A model generated the notes under the pieces. It was not told where the DNA came from and searched no databases. It was given only the letters and a program-made list of their open reading frames with translations. A DNA stretch of 64,000 bases, from NCBI GenBank assembly GCA_031761405.1, contig JASEVX010000003.1, positions 65,658,022 through 65,722,021 of the forward strand, written 5' to 3'. The number at the start of each line of letters is the position of its first letter. Position 1 is the first letter of the stretch. The translations under genes were made by a program, and so were the position numbers. The stretch comes from Serripes groenlandicus (lineage: Eukaryota; Mollusca; Bivalvia; Cardiida; Cardiidae). This document shows, piece by piece, positions 10,603 through 22,327 of the stretch.

Positions 10603-11303
10603 TCATTTACGTACTTCTACCAATTCATTTGAGTCGATTTCATCATCTGTTTCAGTTTCACTATCAGTCTTGGTATCACTAGTTTCACTCTCACGTCTGT
10701 CATATACACCCCTGTTTTATTCTTCGTCGGCTAGGTATTCTTCAAAGTAATGATTATATTTTCTCAAAGCCAACCGAATAGCTCGTTCCTCGCTCATACC
10801 GCGTTCCAGTGAGTTTTGAAGCGTGTTCATAGTTTTGGGTGTATATATCTACCGCTTAACTTCATAATGTATGATATAATGATTCCGTATCTATCCATAA
10901 CATCTCGCATGTCATCCTGTCGCAGTTTCATATCTGCTCGTTCTTCTGCTTCTGCAGAACTCATTCCTTCCTTTTCATATTTATCAACATTTTGCTGCCA
11001 TTTTGTCTTATTCAATGTTTTTATTATATCTGTAATTTCGCTATACACTTCTCTTTCTTGATCAGTAATTTCCATTGATTCGTCACTTTCGTCTGTGTAC
11101 GACCACCTGTACCTCATTCATTTACTGGGCTTGAATTCCTCGTAGGACGTGTGTTGCTGCAAGTGATTTTGCTCAGGACACGATCTCTTCACGTGATTTT
11201 GAAGATCGTGAATATTTTCAAACATCACACCACAATTGTCACATGAAGCCATTGTCTCGTGTGTGTGATAATCACTTTTCTGTTCTGTCTGATTCCATTT
11301 CAT
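10603..11303 (-). pseudogene. broken C2H2 zinc-finger/acidic coiled protein of a virus-like element
   Basis: Minus strand, in three pieces. The first (11303-11118, 61 codons) has a single C2H2-type finger: CDNCGVMF, then DLQNHVKRSC. The second (11117-10827, 96 codons) is charged and helical, with EKEGMSSAEAEERADMKLR. The third (10830-10603) repeats that helix type (ERGMSEERAIRLALRKY) and ends in a Glu/Asp/Ser/Thr-rich acidic tail, interrupted by an in-frame TAA near 10718. Breaks between the pieces are stops or frameshifts; introns cannot be excluded. The finger resembles the one encoded at 39.5 and 44.2 kb (DIHHLLKHVKESCP), so all three belong to one family. Such proteins sit beside PolB in bivalve virus-like elements, to my recollection. 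Its role is unknown; DNA binding is inferred from the finger. Confidence 0.55.
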
Positions 11304-11689
11304 GACGATATGGAATCTTATTTTCTAACAATATAGATCTTTGCACAAAGATTGTGGTCAGAATAACAGTGTCAAGTGATCATTAAAATATTACACAATC
11401 GTTTATATGAAAGTCCTATTAGTAATTGCTATTTCCATTATTTTGAGGCTTAAATCCTTTTTGTCTTATTGAAGTAAAGGTGTGCATGATCAACTGAGAA
11501 AAGTCCTCCAGAACCAAAGGGACATTCATTCCCAGTTGGCATTGATAAAAAAAAGGCATGACACGTACGTTCACATTTTCCTACAAATAGCTTCTCCTCC
11601 TCAACCGGTTTAAAGATCATTTCACAGGAATGTTCCTTTGACGGTCTTCTTTCAAAGTTGCTGAAAGAATTTAGTTATGTGCAGAACTA
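11304..11689. other. unassigned spacer
   Basis: AT-rich, no coding signal. Confidence 0.4.
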
Positions 11690-12050
11690 TGGTTGCCGCG
11701 GCATCAAAAAAGAGGAAATGCCAAAACCTTAAAAATCTTCTTGTCCAAAAGTACTGGCCCGATTTGAATTGATTTGCACAAATGTAACCCTCTCTCAAGA
11801 TTGTTCAAATTGTTCTGATCAGTTGTAAAAACATGGCAGCCAGGGCGTGGAGCCGGTTTTCCTGATATGTGTATAGTAAAAACTTAAAAAATCATCTTAT
11901 CCAAAAGTACTTGCCGTTTTGCCAATAATTTAGAACAAATGTTCCTTTAGTGACCCTCTACCAATATTGTTCATATCATTCCGATCCTTTGATAAACAAG
12001 GCTACCAGGGGGTGGAGCTCGTTATTCTAATATGATAGAGTAAGATCATT
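11690..12050. repeat. two tandem ~170-bp interspersed-repeat monomers
   Basis: Two diverged copies of one module (about 11700-11870 and 11875-12045). Shared landmarks are CTTAAAAATC(T), TTGTCCAAAAGTACTGGCC-like sequence, a CCCTCTxxCAAxATTGTTCA block, and GGCAGCCAGGGCGTGGAGC versus GGCTACCAGGGGGTGGAGC. This kind of module is widespread in mollusc genomes from memory; its class is unclear. Confidence 0.65.
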
Positions 12051-12233
12051 GGAAACATTTAGGTTCTGTTAAATCAGATGAGCGATGTAGGACGATCATG
12101 GTCCTTTTGTTGAGTCATATACTGCAGATTTATTATATGTGGAAAAGGGTTAAAAGACTGATAACAAATATTGCCATGACAGTATTATTTTCTATTTACA
12201 GTGAACCATGTATTTTTGAAATGAAGACATAGA

Positions 12234-13603
12234 ATGGAACGAAAGGAGCGTAGAAAGATCTGTTCTGTATGCCAAGAAGAATATTCTTCAAGACACATGT
12301 AAAGCTGTTCTTCAGCTGCTGAGAATACACAAATTGAAATTATTACGATATTATTGTCTGAAGAGGAAGTTAATGATAAAACTGACTTAATATAAGTTAG
12401 TGATTATCATTGTCATACAGAAGAATGTGATATGTCTTCCCACTCATATGATAGTGAGGAAGACATATATGATGAACAAGATTTAGATGAATATATTTCA
12501 GATTATAGTATTGAATCTGAAAAGGAGATTATATCGGACTATATTTTTTCAGTTTTAGAGTTGTTACTTTCTTGTCAATCATTTTGTTTTATCTCAGATC
12601 TTGCGTTTTCTTCCTTACTTCTGATATTCAAATCTATGCTATTTCTGGTGTCTTTAACATCAGGGTTAGCATTGAAGTTATATGAATAATTTCCAACAAA
12701 TGTATATCAGGTCCATAAGTGTTTGTATGACTATGGACCTGTTTATTCTTTTGGGCTGTTTAGCTATGAAAGAGAAAATGGAGTTTTAGGTTGTTTCCAA
12801 CAAACAAAAGATATATTGAATTACAACTAATGATGACACTTGTTAACAGCCATACTTCAGAATTATTTTGTAACGAAAGTTTAAATGAATATTTTGGTCC
12901 AGACTTCCTTAGGGTTATCCCATTACATAATGAAAGAGAATGAGCAACACTTGGCCAAATGACAGAAGGCACAGATTATGATTTGGTTAAAATTTCATCT
13001 TAGGCTTCTCGAGAAGACTCAAGTAATTGAATGTTAGAATCTCTTGATGCTATTAAATTGTCATCTTTAAAAAACTATAGTTAAAATGGCAGAGATCTTG
13101 AACACCTGTGTGTGATGTATGACATTCTTTATCCGGCTAATAATGGAAATAGATCAGAGATTTGTAACACTTGTAGATTGAGTAAATATGCAGAGATACA
13201 TGGTTCAATCTTAGGTGTCAAAAATGGGAGATGTTCAAGATCTTCTATGATAATGGCACACTGGCACCAAGATGACGGACAAATCTGTTATTTTGAAAAC
13301 ATGGAATGTTTTCTACGACCAGGCCAAATAGAAAGAATTATTATACACAATATTTTAATTGATGGAAAATCATGTGTGCATCTGATAGCCAAAATAAGAT
13401 GGTTTTCAAAGGTTGATGAAGACATAATGCATTACTATGGGAAACCTGTAGAGGTGTGGTATAATAACATTGATGACTTTGAAGGACCATCATCATATAT
13501 ACATGTACAACGCATTAAATCAAAGTTTATGTATGCTTATGAAACCATCAGAAGCAAGATGTTATTATTGTACTGCCAAGAGATCGCTTCCATTTTAAGC
13601 TAA
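12234..13603 (+). pseudogene. decayed EnSpm/CACTA-type transposase
   Basis: Pieces of one transposase gene in order. An N-terminal piece at 12234 has a CxxC motif (ICSVCQEEY) and a stop after about 20 codons. An acidic then hydrophobic piece (12432-12689) starts MSSHSYDSEEDIYDEQDLDE. The DUF4218-like signature GPVYSFGLFSYERENGVLG lies near 12735-12795, followed by a frameshift. The longest open piece (13112-13603, 163 codons) matches the C-terminal part of invertebrate CACTA transposases: HGSILGVKNGRCSRSSMIMA, then FLRPGQIE and YYGKPVEVWY. The central catalytic (tnp2, DDE) region is missing, so this is an internally deleted copy with frameshifts. Subterminal repeats and CACTA termini were not found. 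Confidence 0.65.
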
Positions 13604-14029
13604 TTTGAAAGACACAATCTTGTATAATAAATAATGTTATGTTCGTGTTTTATGCATATTAAGAGTATTCTAATAGGTATGAAGTCATACATTTTTGTAA
13701 ACAAAAAAATATGAATAAATATAGAATATTATGAGTATAAAAATATAGACAAATTTATCTATATTCATTTTGGTAATGTTATGTGTTGCAAATGTAAATG
13801 TACAGTTCATAGTAATGACAACTAAATGCTATTACATTAAGATGAAAAGGTTTTTTATAAGAATTGGTGTTAGAATTTAGTTCTAGGGAGATGTCTAGAG
13901 TAATCAATTTCCATTTGTTAAGTAAGGTGTACCTTTGAGAAACTTTGCTACCTATTACTAAATACTTCAAATTAACTTCAAACATTCTTTTTATATATGT
14001 AATATTAACATGTTTAAAACCAGACAAAT

Positions 14030-14405
14030 TAGTAAATTTATACTTTGCATCACACTTTGTTTCAGTCACATATTCTCTTCAATAAATTAGCTTTGTGAAG
14101 TATAGCACACATATGTTCAATATTTGAAGCAAGGCACATAAGCAAATTAAAACTACATCCCACTTTGTAACTGTCACATAATCTCTTAGACAATCAAGTT
14201 AGGTGAAGTCTAGCACACATATGTTCAATATGTGAAGCAAGACACATTAGCAAATTAAAAAACTAATTTTATGAAGTCTAGCACACATGTTAAATATGTG
14301 AAGCAAGACACATGAGCAAACTAATATTTTGCATCCCAAATATAATTATTAATCACATTTTCTCTTCAACATTCTAGATTTGTGACGTCTAGCAAACTGT
14401 CTAGC
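14030..14405. repeat. imperfect tandem repeat (AGCACACATATGTTCAATAT)
   Basis: Three diverged copies of a module containing GTGAAGTCTAGCACACATAT and GAAGCAAGACACAT (at about 14095, 14206 and 14273), partly with CACTTTGTxxCxGTCACATA between them. It adjoins the large satellite to the right. The 96-codon minus-strand ORF ending at 13779 overlaps its left edge and is not supported as a gene. Confidence 0.75.
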
Positions 14406-14429
14406 GACTGTTTATAAAAGTTTGGGTAC

Positions 14430-17400
14430 ATTGATAGACTATTTAAAAAAAACCTCATTGGTATTGAACATAATGTTACACAGACAGACTATTTTAAAAA
14501 AAACCTCATTGATTTTGTTTAAATAGTCTGTTTATGTAACACAATGTTCAATACCAATGATTTTTTTAAATAGTGTGTCTATGTAACACAATGTTCAATA
14601 CAAATGAGGGTCTTTTTTTAAATTCTATCTATGTAACCAAATTTCCAATACCAATGAGCTTTTTTAATATAGTCTGTCTATGTAACGCAATGTTCAATAC
14701 CAATGAGGCTTTTTTAAAATAGTCTATCTATGTAACCAAACTTTCAATAGATTTTTCTTTAAATAGTCTGTAACACAATTTTCAATACCAATGAGTTTTT
14801 CTTTAAAAAGTCTATCTATGTAACCAAACGTTCAATACCAATGAGTTTTTTAAAAGAGTGTCTGTCTATGTAACCAAATGTGCAATACCAATGATTTTTT
14901 TTAAATAGTTTGTCTGTGTAACATAATGTTCAATACCAATGATTTTTTTAAAAATAGTCTGTCTATGTAACACAATGTTCAATGCCAATGACTTTTTGTT
15001 TTAAATAGTCTGTCTATGTAACACAATGTTCAATGCCATTGACTTTTATTTAAAATAGTCTGTCTATGCAACCAAATGTTCAATACCAATGAGTTTTCTT
15101 TTTAAATAGTATGTCTATGTAACCAAATATTCAATATCAATGAGTTTGTTTTAAATAGTCTGTCTATGTAACACAATCATCAATACCAATGATTTTTTTT
15201 TAAATAGTCTGTCTATGTAACACAATGTTCAATACCAATGAGGTTTTTTTAAAGATTCTATCTATATAACCAAACTTTCAATACAAATGAGATTTTTCTT
15301 TAAATAGTCTGTAACACAATTTTCAATACCAATGAGTTTTTCTTTAAAAAGTCTATCTATGTAACCAAACGTTCAATACCAATGAGTTTTTTAAAAGAGT
15401 GTCTGTCTATGTAACCAAATGTGCAATACCAATGATTTTTTTTAAATAGTTTGTCTGTGTAACATAATGTTCAATACCAATGATTTTTTTAAAAATAGTC
15501 TGTCTATGTAACACAATGTTCAATGCCAATGACTTTTTGTTTTAAATAGTCTGTCTATGTAACACAATGTTCAATGCCATTGACTTTTATTTTAAATAGT
15601 CTGTCTATGCAACCAAATGTTCAATACCAATGAGTTTTCTTTTTAAATAGTATGTCTATGTAACCAAATATTCAATATCAATGAGTTTGTTTTAAATAGT
15701 CTGTCTATGTAACACAATCATCAATACCAATGATTTTTTTTTTAAATAGTCTGTCTATGTAACACAATGTTCAATACCAATGAGTTTTTTTTTAAAAATT
15801 CTATCTATGTAACCAAATTTCCAATACCAATGACCTTTTTTAATATAGTCTGTCTATGTAACACAATGTTCAATACCAATGAGTTTTTTAAAAACAGTAC
15901 GTCTATGTTACACAATTTTCAATACCAATGAGGCTTTTTTAAAATAGTCTATCTATGTAACCAAACTTTCAATACCAATGAGATTTTTCTTTAAATATTC
16001 TGTAACACAATTATCAATACCAATGAGTTTTTTCTTTAAAAAGTCTATCTATGTAACCAAACGTTCAATACCAATGAGTTTTTTAAAAAATTGTCTGTCT
16101 ATGTAACCAAATGTGCAATACCAATGATTTTTTTAAATAGTCTGTCTGTGTAACATAATGTTTAATACCAATGATTGTTTTTAAATAGTCTGTCTATGTA
16201 ACACAATGTTCAATGCCAATGACTTTTTTTAAATAGTCTGTCTATGTAACACAATGTTGAATGCCAATGACTTTTTTTAAATAGTCTGTCTATGTAACAC
16301 AATGTTCAATACCAATGAGTTTTTTAAAAACAGTCCGTCCATGTAACACAATGTTCAATACCAATGAGTTGTTATTTTAAATAGTCTGTCTATGTAACAC
16401 AATGTTCAGTACAAATGAGGTGTTTTTTAAAAAGTCTATCTATGTTACCAAATTTTCAATACCAATGAGTTTTTTTAAAATAGTCTGTCTATGTAACACA
16501 ATGTTCAATACCAATGAGTTTTTCTTTTAAAAGTCTATCTATGTAACCAAACTTTCAATACAAATGAGTTTTTAAAAACAGTCTGTCTAAGTAACCAAAC
16601 TTTCAACACCAATGAGGTTTTTCTTTTAATAGTCTGTCTATGTAACCAAATATTCAATACCAATGAGCTTTTTTAAAATAGTATATCTATGTAACACAAT
16701 TTTCAATACCAATGAGTTTTTTTAAAATAGTCTGTCTATGTAACACAATGTTCAATACCAATGAGTTTTTCTTTTAATAGTCTATCTATGTGACCAAACT
16801 TTCAATACAAATGAGTTTTTTAAAAACAGTCTGTCTATGTAACACAATGTTCAATGCCAATGACTTTTTTTAAATAATCTGTCTATGTAACACAATGTTG
16901 AATGCCAATGACTTTTTTTAAAATAGTCTGTCTATGTAACACAATGTTCAATACCAATGAGTTTTTTAAAAACAGTCCGTCCATGTAACACAATGTTCAA
17001 TACCAATGAGTTTTTCTTTAAAAATTCTATCTATGTAACCAAACTTTCAATACCAATGAGTTTTTTTTAAATAGTCTGTTTATGTAACACAATGTTCAAT
17101 ACCAATGAGTTGTTATTTTAAATAGTCTGTCTATGTAACACAATGTTCAGTACAATGAGGTGTTTTTTAAAAAGTCTATCTATGTTACCAAATTTTCAAT
17201 ACCAATGAGTTTTTTTAAAATAGTCTGTCTATGTAACACAATTTTCAATACCAATGTGTTTTTTTTAAATAGTCTGTCTATGTAACACATTTTTCAATAC
17301 AAATGAGTTGTCTTTTTAAATAGTATGTCTATGTAACCAAATATTCAATATCAATGAGTTTGTTTTAAATAGTATGTCTATGTAACCACATTTTCAATAC

Positions 17401-18165
17401 TAATGAGTTTTTTTTAAAATAGTCTGTCTATGTAACCAAACTTTCAATACAAATGAGTTTTTTAAAAACAGTCTGTCTAAGTAACCAAACTTTCAACACC
17501 AATGAGTTTTTCTTTTAATAGTCTATCTATGTAACCAAACTTTCAATACAAATGAGTTTTTTAAAAACAGTCTGTCTAAGTAACCAAACTTTCAACACCA
17601 ATGAGGTTTTTCTTTTTATAGTTTGTCTATGTAACCAAATATTCAATACCAATGAGTTTTTTTTTTAAATAGTCTGTCTATGTAACACATTTTTCAATAC
17701 AAATGAGTCGTCTTTTTAAATAGTATGTCTATCTATGTTACCAAATTTTCAATACCAATGAGTTTTTTTAAAATAGTCTATCTATGTAACCAAACTTTCA
17801 ATACAAATGAGTTTTTTAAAAACAGTCTGTCTAAGTAACCAAACTTTCAACACCAATGAGGTTTTTCTTTTTATAGTATATCTATGTAACACAATTTTCA
17901 ATACCAATGTGTTTTTTTTAAATAGTCTGTCTATGTAACACATTTTTCAATACAAATGAGTTGTCTTTTTAAATAGTATGTCTATGTAACCAAATATTCA
18001 ATATCAATGAGTTTGTTTTAAATAGTATGTCTATGTAACCACATTTTCAATACTAATGAGTTTTTTTTAAAATAGTCTGTCTATGTAACACAAAGTTCAA
18101 TACCAATGAGTTTTTTAAAAACAGAATGTGTATGTAACACAATTTTCAATACCAATGAGTTTTAA
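14430..18165. repeat. 49-bp satellite array, about 75 copies, with higher-order structure
   Basis: The monomer is about 49 bp, built from AATACCAATGAG, a variable T-rich/A-rich segment, AGTCTGTCTATGTAACACAA and TGTTC. Two alternating monomer types differ at TGTAACACAA versus TGTAACCAAA. A multi-monomer block at about 14755-15240 recurs almost unchanged about 541 bp later (15296-15780), about 11 monomers, showing higher-order repeat formation. There is no coding content. Confidence 0.97.
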
Positions 18166-18397
18166 AAAAAAAAAATGTTTTGGTCATGTATATCCAAAAC
18201 GTACCATATTGAATGATAAATTTGACCAATAGGTCAGCTAAGTTAGATCGGATGTTATCTAACGATTCATCGCGCTTGTTTCCAAATAAAAGGTCCATCG
18301 TCAATTCCCAGTTTCCGTTGAGATGGAATATTTTCGTTCTTGACTGCTCCTGAATGTCAAAATATTTGCTGCATTCTAATAAGTAGTGTGTAATCAA
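18146..18397 (-). pseudogene. possible C-terminal remnant of a non-LTR retrotransposon ORF
   Basis: An 83-codon minus-strand ORF starting MITHYLLECSKY, followed by a long helical stretch and LVKFIIQYGTFWIYM. The HYLLECxxY start resembles the zinc-binding tail (H-x-L-x-x-C-x-x-Y) found after the reverse transcriptase of LINE elements. Nothing upstream on the minus strand extends it, and no poly(A) tail or target duplication is evident. The match is short, so it could be chance. Confidence 0.28.
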
Positions 18398-18719
18398 TGT
18401 AATGGAATTTCAGTACACCAATTACTGTACAATGTGAACACTTCATTCTGTAACCTGGTAATACAAATAAAAAACATGTTTCAAGGGTTTTGAGTGGCAA
18501 TAATTATTGCTAAGTTTATCCAAAATCAAAAAGAATACTTAATTTTTTATAAATACATAAGCCATACCTTTTGAGAAATGACACAAATGCGCATTTGCCA
18601 TTACCTTGAAAACACTTTATTAAATAAATTATATTATCAACAGGGGAATGGATGATAATAACAATTAACAAGTAACTATAACAATAAAAACTTTAAGAGG
18701 GAAATTGGAGAAAACAATT

Positions 18720-19290
18720 AATACAGGAGCTGTCGGAGGACAGCAACGAGCCAAAGGGATCATTACTCACCCCTAAAACAATTCAGAGTTACTTTCGATA
18801 CTCTGCCTAATAGGTTTAATGATATGTAATACTTGTGGAAAGTTTCAATTTAATATATGCAGTAGTTATTAGAAAACTTAGAAAAAAATACATTTGCATG
18901 CAAACCTTAACATTGGTATTTTAAGTACCAAAGGGGCCATAACTCACCCCTAAATCAATTCAGAGTTACTCTTTTCACTTTGCCTAATAGGTTTAATGAT
19001 ATGTTATACTTGTGGAACGTTTCAAACCAATAAATACAGTAGACTGAGTAGTTACTTGAAAAACTTAGAAAAAGTCAACTTTTAACGTTGGTAATGTAAG
19101 TCCAAAAGGGGCCATAACTCATCTCTAAATAAATTTTTAGTTACTTTTCTTACTCTGACAAATATAATGATGAAAATTTCAATCCAATACATACAGTGAT
19201 TACTTGGAAAATAAGCAGTGTGACGCCGAAGCTGGGGGTAGTACAATAGCTCTCCTTATATATATAAATATATAGTCGAGCTAGAAATGA
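18720..19290. repeat. interspersed repeat with three tandem modules
   Basis: Three successive modules (about 18750, 18925 and 19100) share CCAAAGGGGCCATAACTCAC, CCTAAA(A/T)CAATTCAGAGTTA, TACTCTGCCTAATAGGTTTA and a tail with GGAAAGTTTCAATxxAATA. A terminal block follows at about 19218 with GTGTGACGCCGAAGCTGGGG, AATAGCTCTCCTTATATATA and ATAGTCGAGCTAGAAAT. I recognise this arrangement as a common bivalve interspersed repeat, but cannot name its class. Confidence 0.6.
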
Positions 19291-20004
19291 GGAAAATTAT
19301 ATATATAACTGAAATAGAACACAACAGTCGTAATGAATCATACAGTGTTTTTTAGATAAGTACGAATTGACCTGGGACGAACTCAACAGTGCATTTTTAG
19401 TCCGGTTCTGGACAATAAACCGACTACATGTGGATAATTCTAAGTCCTTTAAGGCCTGGTAGGCCTCGGACAAGCTTAAGAATTTCTGCACGGAGCTATC
19501 CATTTTGTTTTGTCTGGGTAACTACTGTTGTCCACTTTTTAGGCGGAGCTTAAGGAGGTGCTACAAATCCGGACTACCTTTTTTACTCCTTCCACATTAG
19601 TCTGGTTCCCGACTTCCTATGATAGTAAGTCTGGCACAACCGAATGAATGGCGGCCTGCGATGATATACCTCCGATGTACAATTTGAATGTAATTATGTT
19701 AATAAGCTGATATCTGGATAAAATCGTTTTATTCCTTTAGTCATTAATATAATAGACTTATCATAAATATTAACGGGTGATGATTGCTCTTTGTAAGAAA
19801 ATGTAACGTTGGTTTTTGACAAACTAGAAAACGAGAGGTGTTCGGACAGTTGAATTATTTCGGATACTTTATAAAAAAAGTTTGTTTGCATGTCCTGTGT
19901 GGTTTACTTTGACATTTCATCTTTGTGATGAAACTACTAATATGTTGTGGCACTAGACCACAGTTATGTAAAAGAACCTCCGAAAAATCCGGAGAAAGTG
20001 CTTC
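19291..20004. other. unassigned spacer
   Basis: Mixed composition. Short minus-strand ORFs (19297-19503, 19694-19891) show no motif. Confidence 0.4.
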
Positions 20005-20079
20005 TTTTGTCACTATGTTTTCAAAAAAGCCGTCTGCTGCAGAGGCACAAGAAAGCGTCTTTATAAGGGAAAGGGTTAA
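20005..20079. repeat. dispersed repeat, TTTGTCACAATGTTTTCAAA family
   Basis: The best copy of a dispersed family in this window: TTTTGTCACTATGTTTTCAA, then GCCGTCTGCTGCAGAGGC, GAAAGCGTCTTTATA and GGAAAGGGTTAA. Other whole or partial copies lie near 4777, 9931, 20723, 34882, 48510, 48879, 50085, 50205 and 50726. The ORFs crossing it on either strand are coincidental. Confidence 0.75.
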
Positions 20080-20722
20080 GAAACACAAACAAGAAATAAA
20101 CAGAAGACCAATTTGGAAAAAAATCTGGACAAAATTAATTTTGAAAATATTATTACTGGTATCATTTAAAGAGTTTCAATTTTTTTGAAATTAAGTAGCT
20201 GTCTTATTATTATTATTATTGTATTTTTCAATCAGTTTATTTTATAACAATTTCACTGCTTTTGAAGGTGGATCTCATGTGTGTTTTAAAAAAATACCCA
20301 ACATTGCTATGCCTGGTCCAATTGTTTAATGACATAAAGATGATGATGGTGTCACATTATTTTCAATAAACATCATCTTGATATTTAAATTGAATTAAAG
20401 CATGACAATAGTTTTTTTTTATTTCAGTGCAAGATTGAATTTTTCAATCATGATCAAAGACACTTAGACTATATTTTCACTAGTAGCCACTTGAAGGTGA
20501 ACATATAGTCTAGGTTTCTGAGATCACTGGGTGAAATTAAATTCAATCTTACACCAAAACCAACACATTTTCTGTTACTTTTAAGCTTAAATAAGCTTAA
20601 AATACTAAATAAGCAAATATTCTGTTTAACCCTTCCCCTTCTACAATTAGTTTTGTTTAATTACTGAAGAAAGTTATAACATTGTGGCAAAAGGAGAAAT
20701 AACTAATAATGAACAATGTCAT

Positions 20723-20782
20723 CTTTTGTCACAATGATTTCAAAAGTTGTCAGGGAGCGTCTAAATAAGTGAAAGGTTTAAG
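20723..20782. repeat. dispersed repeat copy, deleted
   Basis: CTTTTGTCACAATGATTTCA followed directly by AGTTGTCAGGGAGCGTCTAA and GTGAAAGGTTTA; it lacks the CTGCTGCAGAGG core present in the copy at 20005. Confidence 0.65.
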
Positions 20783-20884
20783 ACAGATGTTTTCTAACTA
20801 TGTGAAGTGAGACATTCTACTTCATAGCCAAATTATTGAAATCCCATTCATTTGTGCACAGCAGTTATGTGGTGTTTTAACGGT

Positions 20885-21057
20885 TTAAAAACCAAGGTAT
20901 CTATTTATTGTTCTCCGCCGGCATGTATCATTATTAAGACAATATTCCTTCATATCTTTGTTCATACTAAGAAGCCCAACGTTAGCTTTGTTGTAGTATA
21001 AAATGGCATCAGCTTCACCATTTGATCTGCCAGTCATCCCTACCTCTTGGACATATG
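20885..21057 (-). pseudogene. exon-like fragment of a RecQ-type DNA helicase
   Basis: Minus strand. The reading starts YVQEVGMTGRSNGEADA, which aligns with helicase motif VI of RecQ proteins (usually QExGRAGRDG), then ILYYNKANVG, and a MKEYCLNNDTCRR segment like the RecQ Zn-binding region. The key motif VI arginines are partly replaced (GMTGRSNG), suggesting decay or a divergent paralogue. Immediately upstream is a pyrimidine-rich tract ending in CATAG (TTTCTATTCTTTCATAG), a good splice acceptor, so this may be one exon of a split gene. The frame closes at 20885. No other helicase exon was recognised, so the gene is partial or dead. Confidence 0.5.
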
Positions 21058-21963
21058 CTATGAAAGAATAGAAACAACTTAAATAACGTTCTGCATGGAC
21101 ATAACAAAATGTGCAATCTTCTCAGTATCTGAACTTTCGGCTTAAAGATTTATCAGATTATTTCTGTCACAAGGTGAAAAATGTAGATCATGAGCATACT
21201 ATGTATGTCATACACAGGTGTGTAGGCTCATCTGGCTCTGAATTACTGCAACTAGTCCATTCATCCGAATAAGGATCTTTATTGTTCACTTGAAAAACAA
21301 ATATATATATTAGCCACCAATACAGATCATGATCAGAATACACATATGTGATCTGGAACTAAACTTGTTTCACATGTCCTATAAAACATGCCATAACTCT
21401 AGTTTAGTACACAGTCAGAAATTATTAATATTATCAGGATACATGTAAATGCTTTAACCATTAACTCCATCCTTCCTCACCTTCTATTTGTGTTCAGTTT
21501 AGGCAGATTGTAATTCCATAATCTATTCATTAACTTTCCAAAAAATATGATGTTTCTGAGTGCCACACATTTTATTGTACATGTTTTATACATGATATGA
21601 GCCTGTGCATGACAAAATGTACAAGTTGGCTTTTGAGAACACTATTAAAGATTTAGATTAGACTGTGCATCTACACAGTCTGATCAAGATGTACACTGTT
21701 CACATATTACTTACACTAGCTTGTTAACATATTAAGTCTGGTAGTGTCACACGGGATTAATTGCAGAATGATACATTTTTTTTAAAAAGAACCAGCCAAA
21801 TTGAACCGACTGTTATATTGCTATTTATAGAATGCTTTCTTTTAAACCTTTTCCTACTTGTAGACACATTCTGATGCATATGCAGCCGTCAACCTTTAAA
21901 CACAATGTGATAAATGGAGAAATTACTTATAATTCTCATTTTGTCACAATGTTGTCAACTCTA
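21058..21963. other. noncoding flank of the retrotransposon nest
   Basis: AT-rich, no supported gene. The last bases (from 21939, TTTTGTCACAATGTTGTCAA) are the left part of a dispersed-repeat copy. Its remainder (GTTTTCAAATCCGTCCACTG, then GTATGTGGAAAAGTGTTAA) continues at 34660-34715, beyond the retrotransposon. Confidence 0.55.
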
Positions 21964-22159
21964 CGCCAGTATGCAGTAACTGCTGGTTGTACTATTGTTA
22001 TAATGTTACGGGAGTAGTCTCCCTTGTTCCTATTTCCGGCTTTCGAAATGACAATGTTTTATGTTCGCTAATTGTAGCAATTGATTACGATTAAACATTA
22101 TTCCAGAGTTCATTGACTGTGTTATCTTGTCAGAGATATTCTGTATCCTTTTACTGGCG
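21964..22159 (+). repeat. 5' LTR of outer retrotransposon
   Basis: Identical by eye to 34426-34621. The ends form an 8-bp inverted repeat, CGCCAGTA and TACTGGCG, instead of the usual TG...CA. At 196 bp it is short for a Ty3/gypsy LTR. Confidence 0.9.
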
Positions 22160-22175
22160 TGGTGGCAGCGGTTGG
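22160..22175 (+). promoter_or_regulatory. primer binding site, tRNA-Leu type
   Basis: TGGTGGCAGCGGTTGG directly follows the 5' LTR. It is complementary, with one mismatch over 16 bases, to the 3' end of animal tRNA-Leu (AAG/TAG type, ending CCCACCGCTGCCACCA). Confidence 0.7.
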
Positions 22176-22327
22176 TCTTACGGACTAAATCAAGTGCATA
22201 AACATTCGTACTTTAAAACTTCAGTGTAAAGTGGATACGTTTTCGACCAGGAACGGTATTCGGACAAGGCAGTTTTTACAGTAACTGTTAAACGATACAG
22301 GCGTGGAAGGGACATTTCTTTTGTATA

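Noticed and set aside
14430..18165. Regularly spaced repeats resembling a CRISPR or iteron cluster
   Set aside because: The whole monomer repeats, there are no spacers, and no associated genes are present; it is a satellite.
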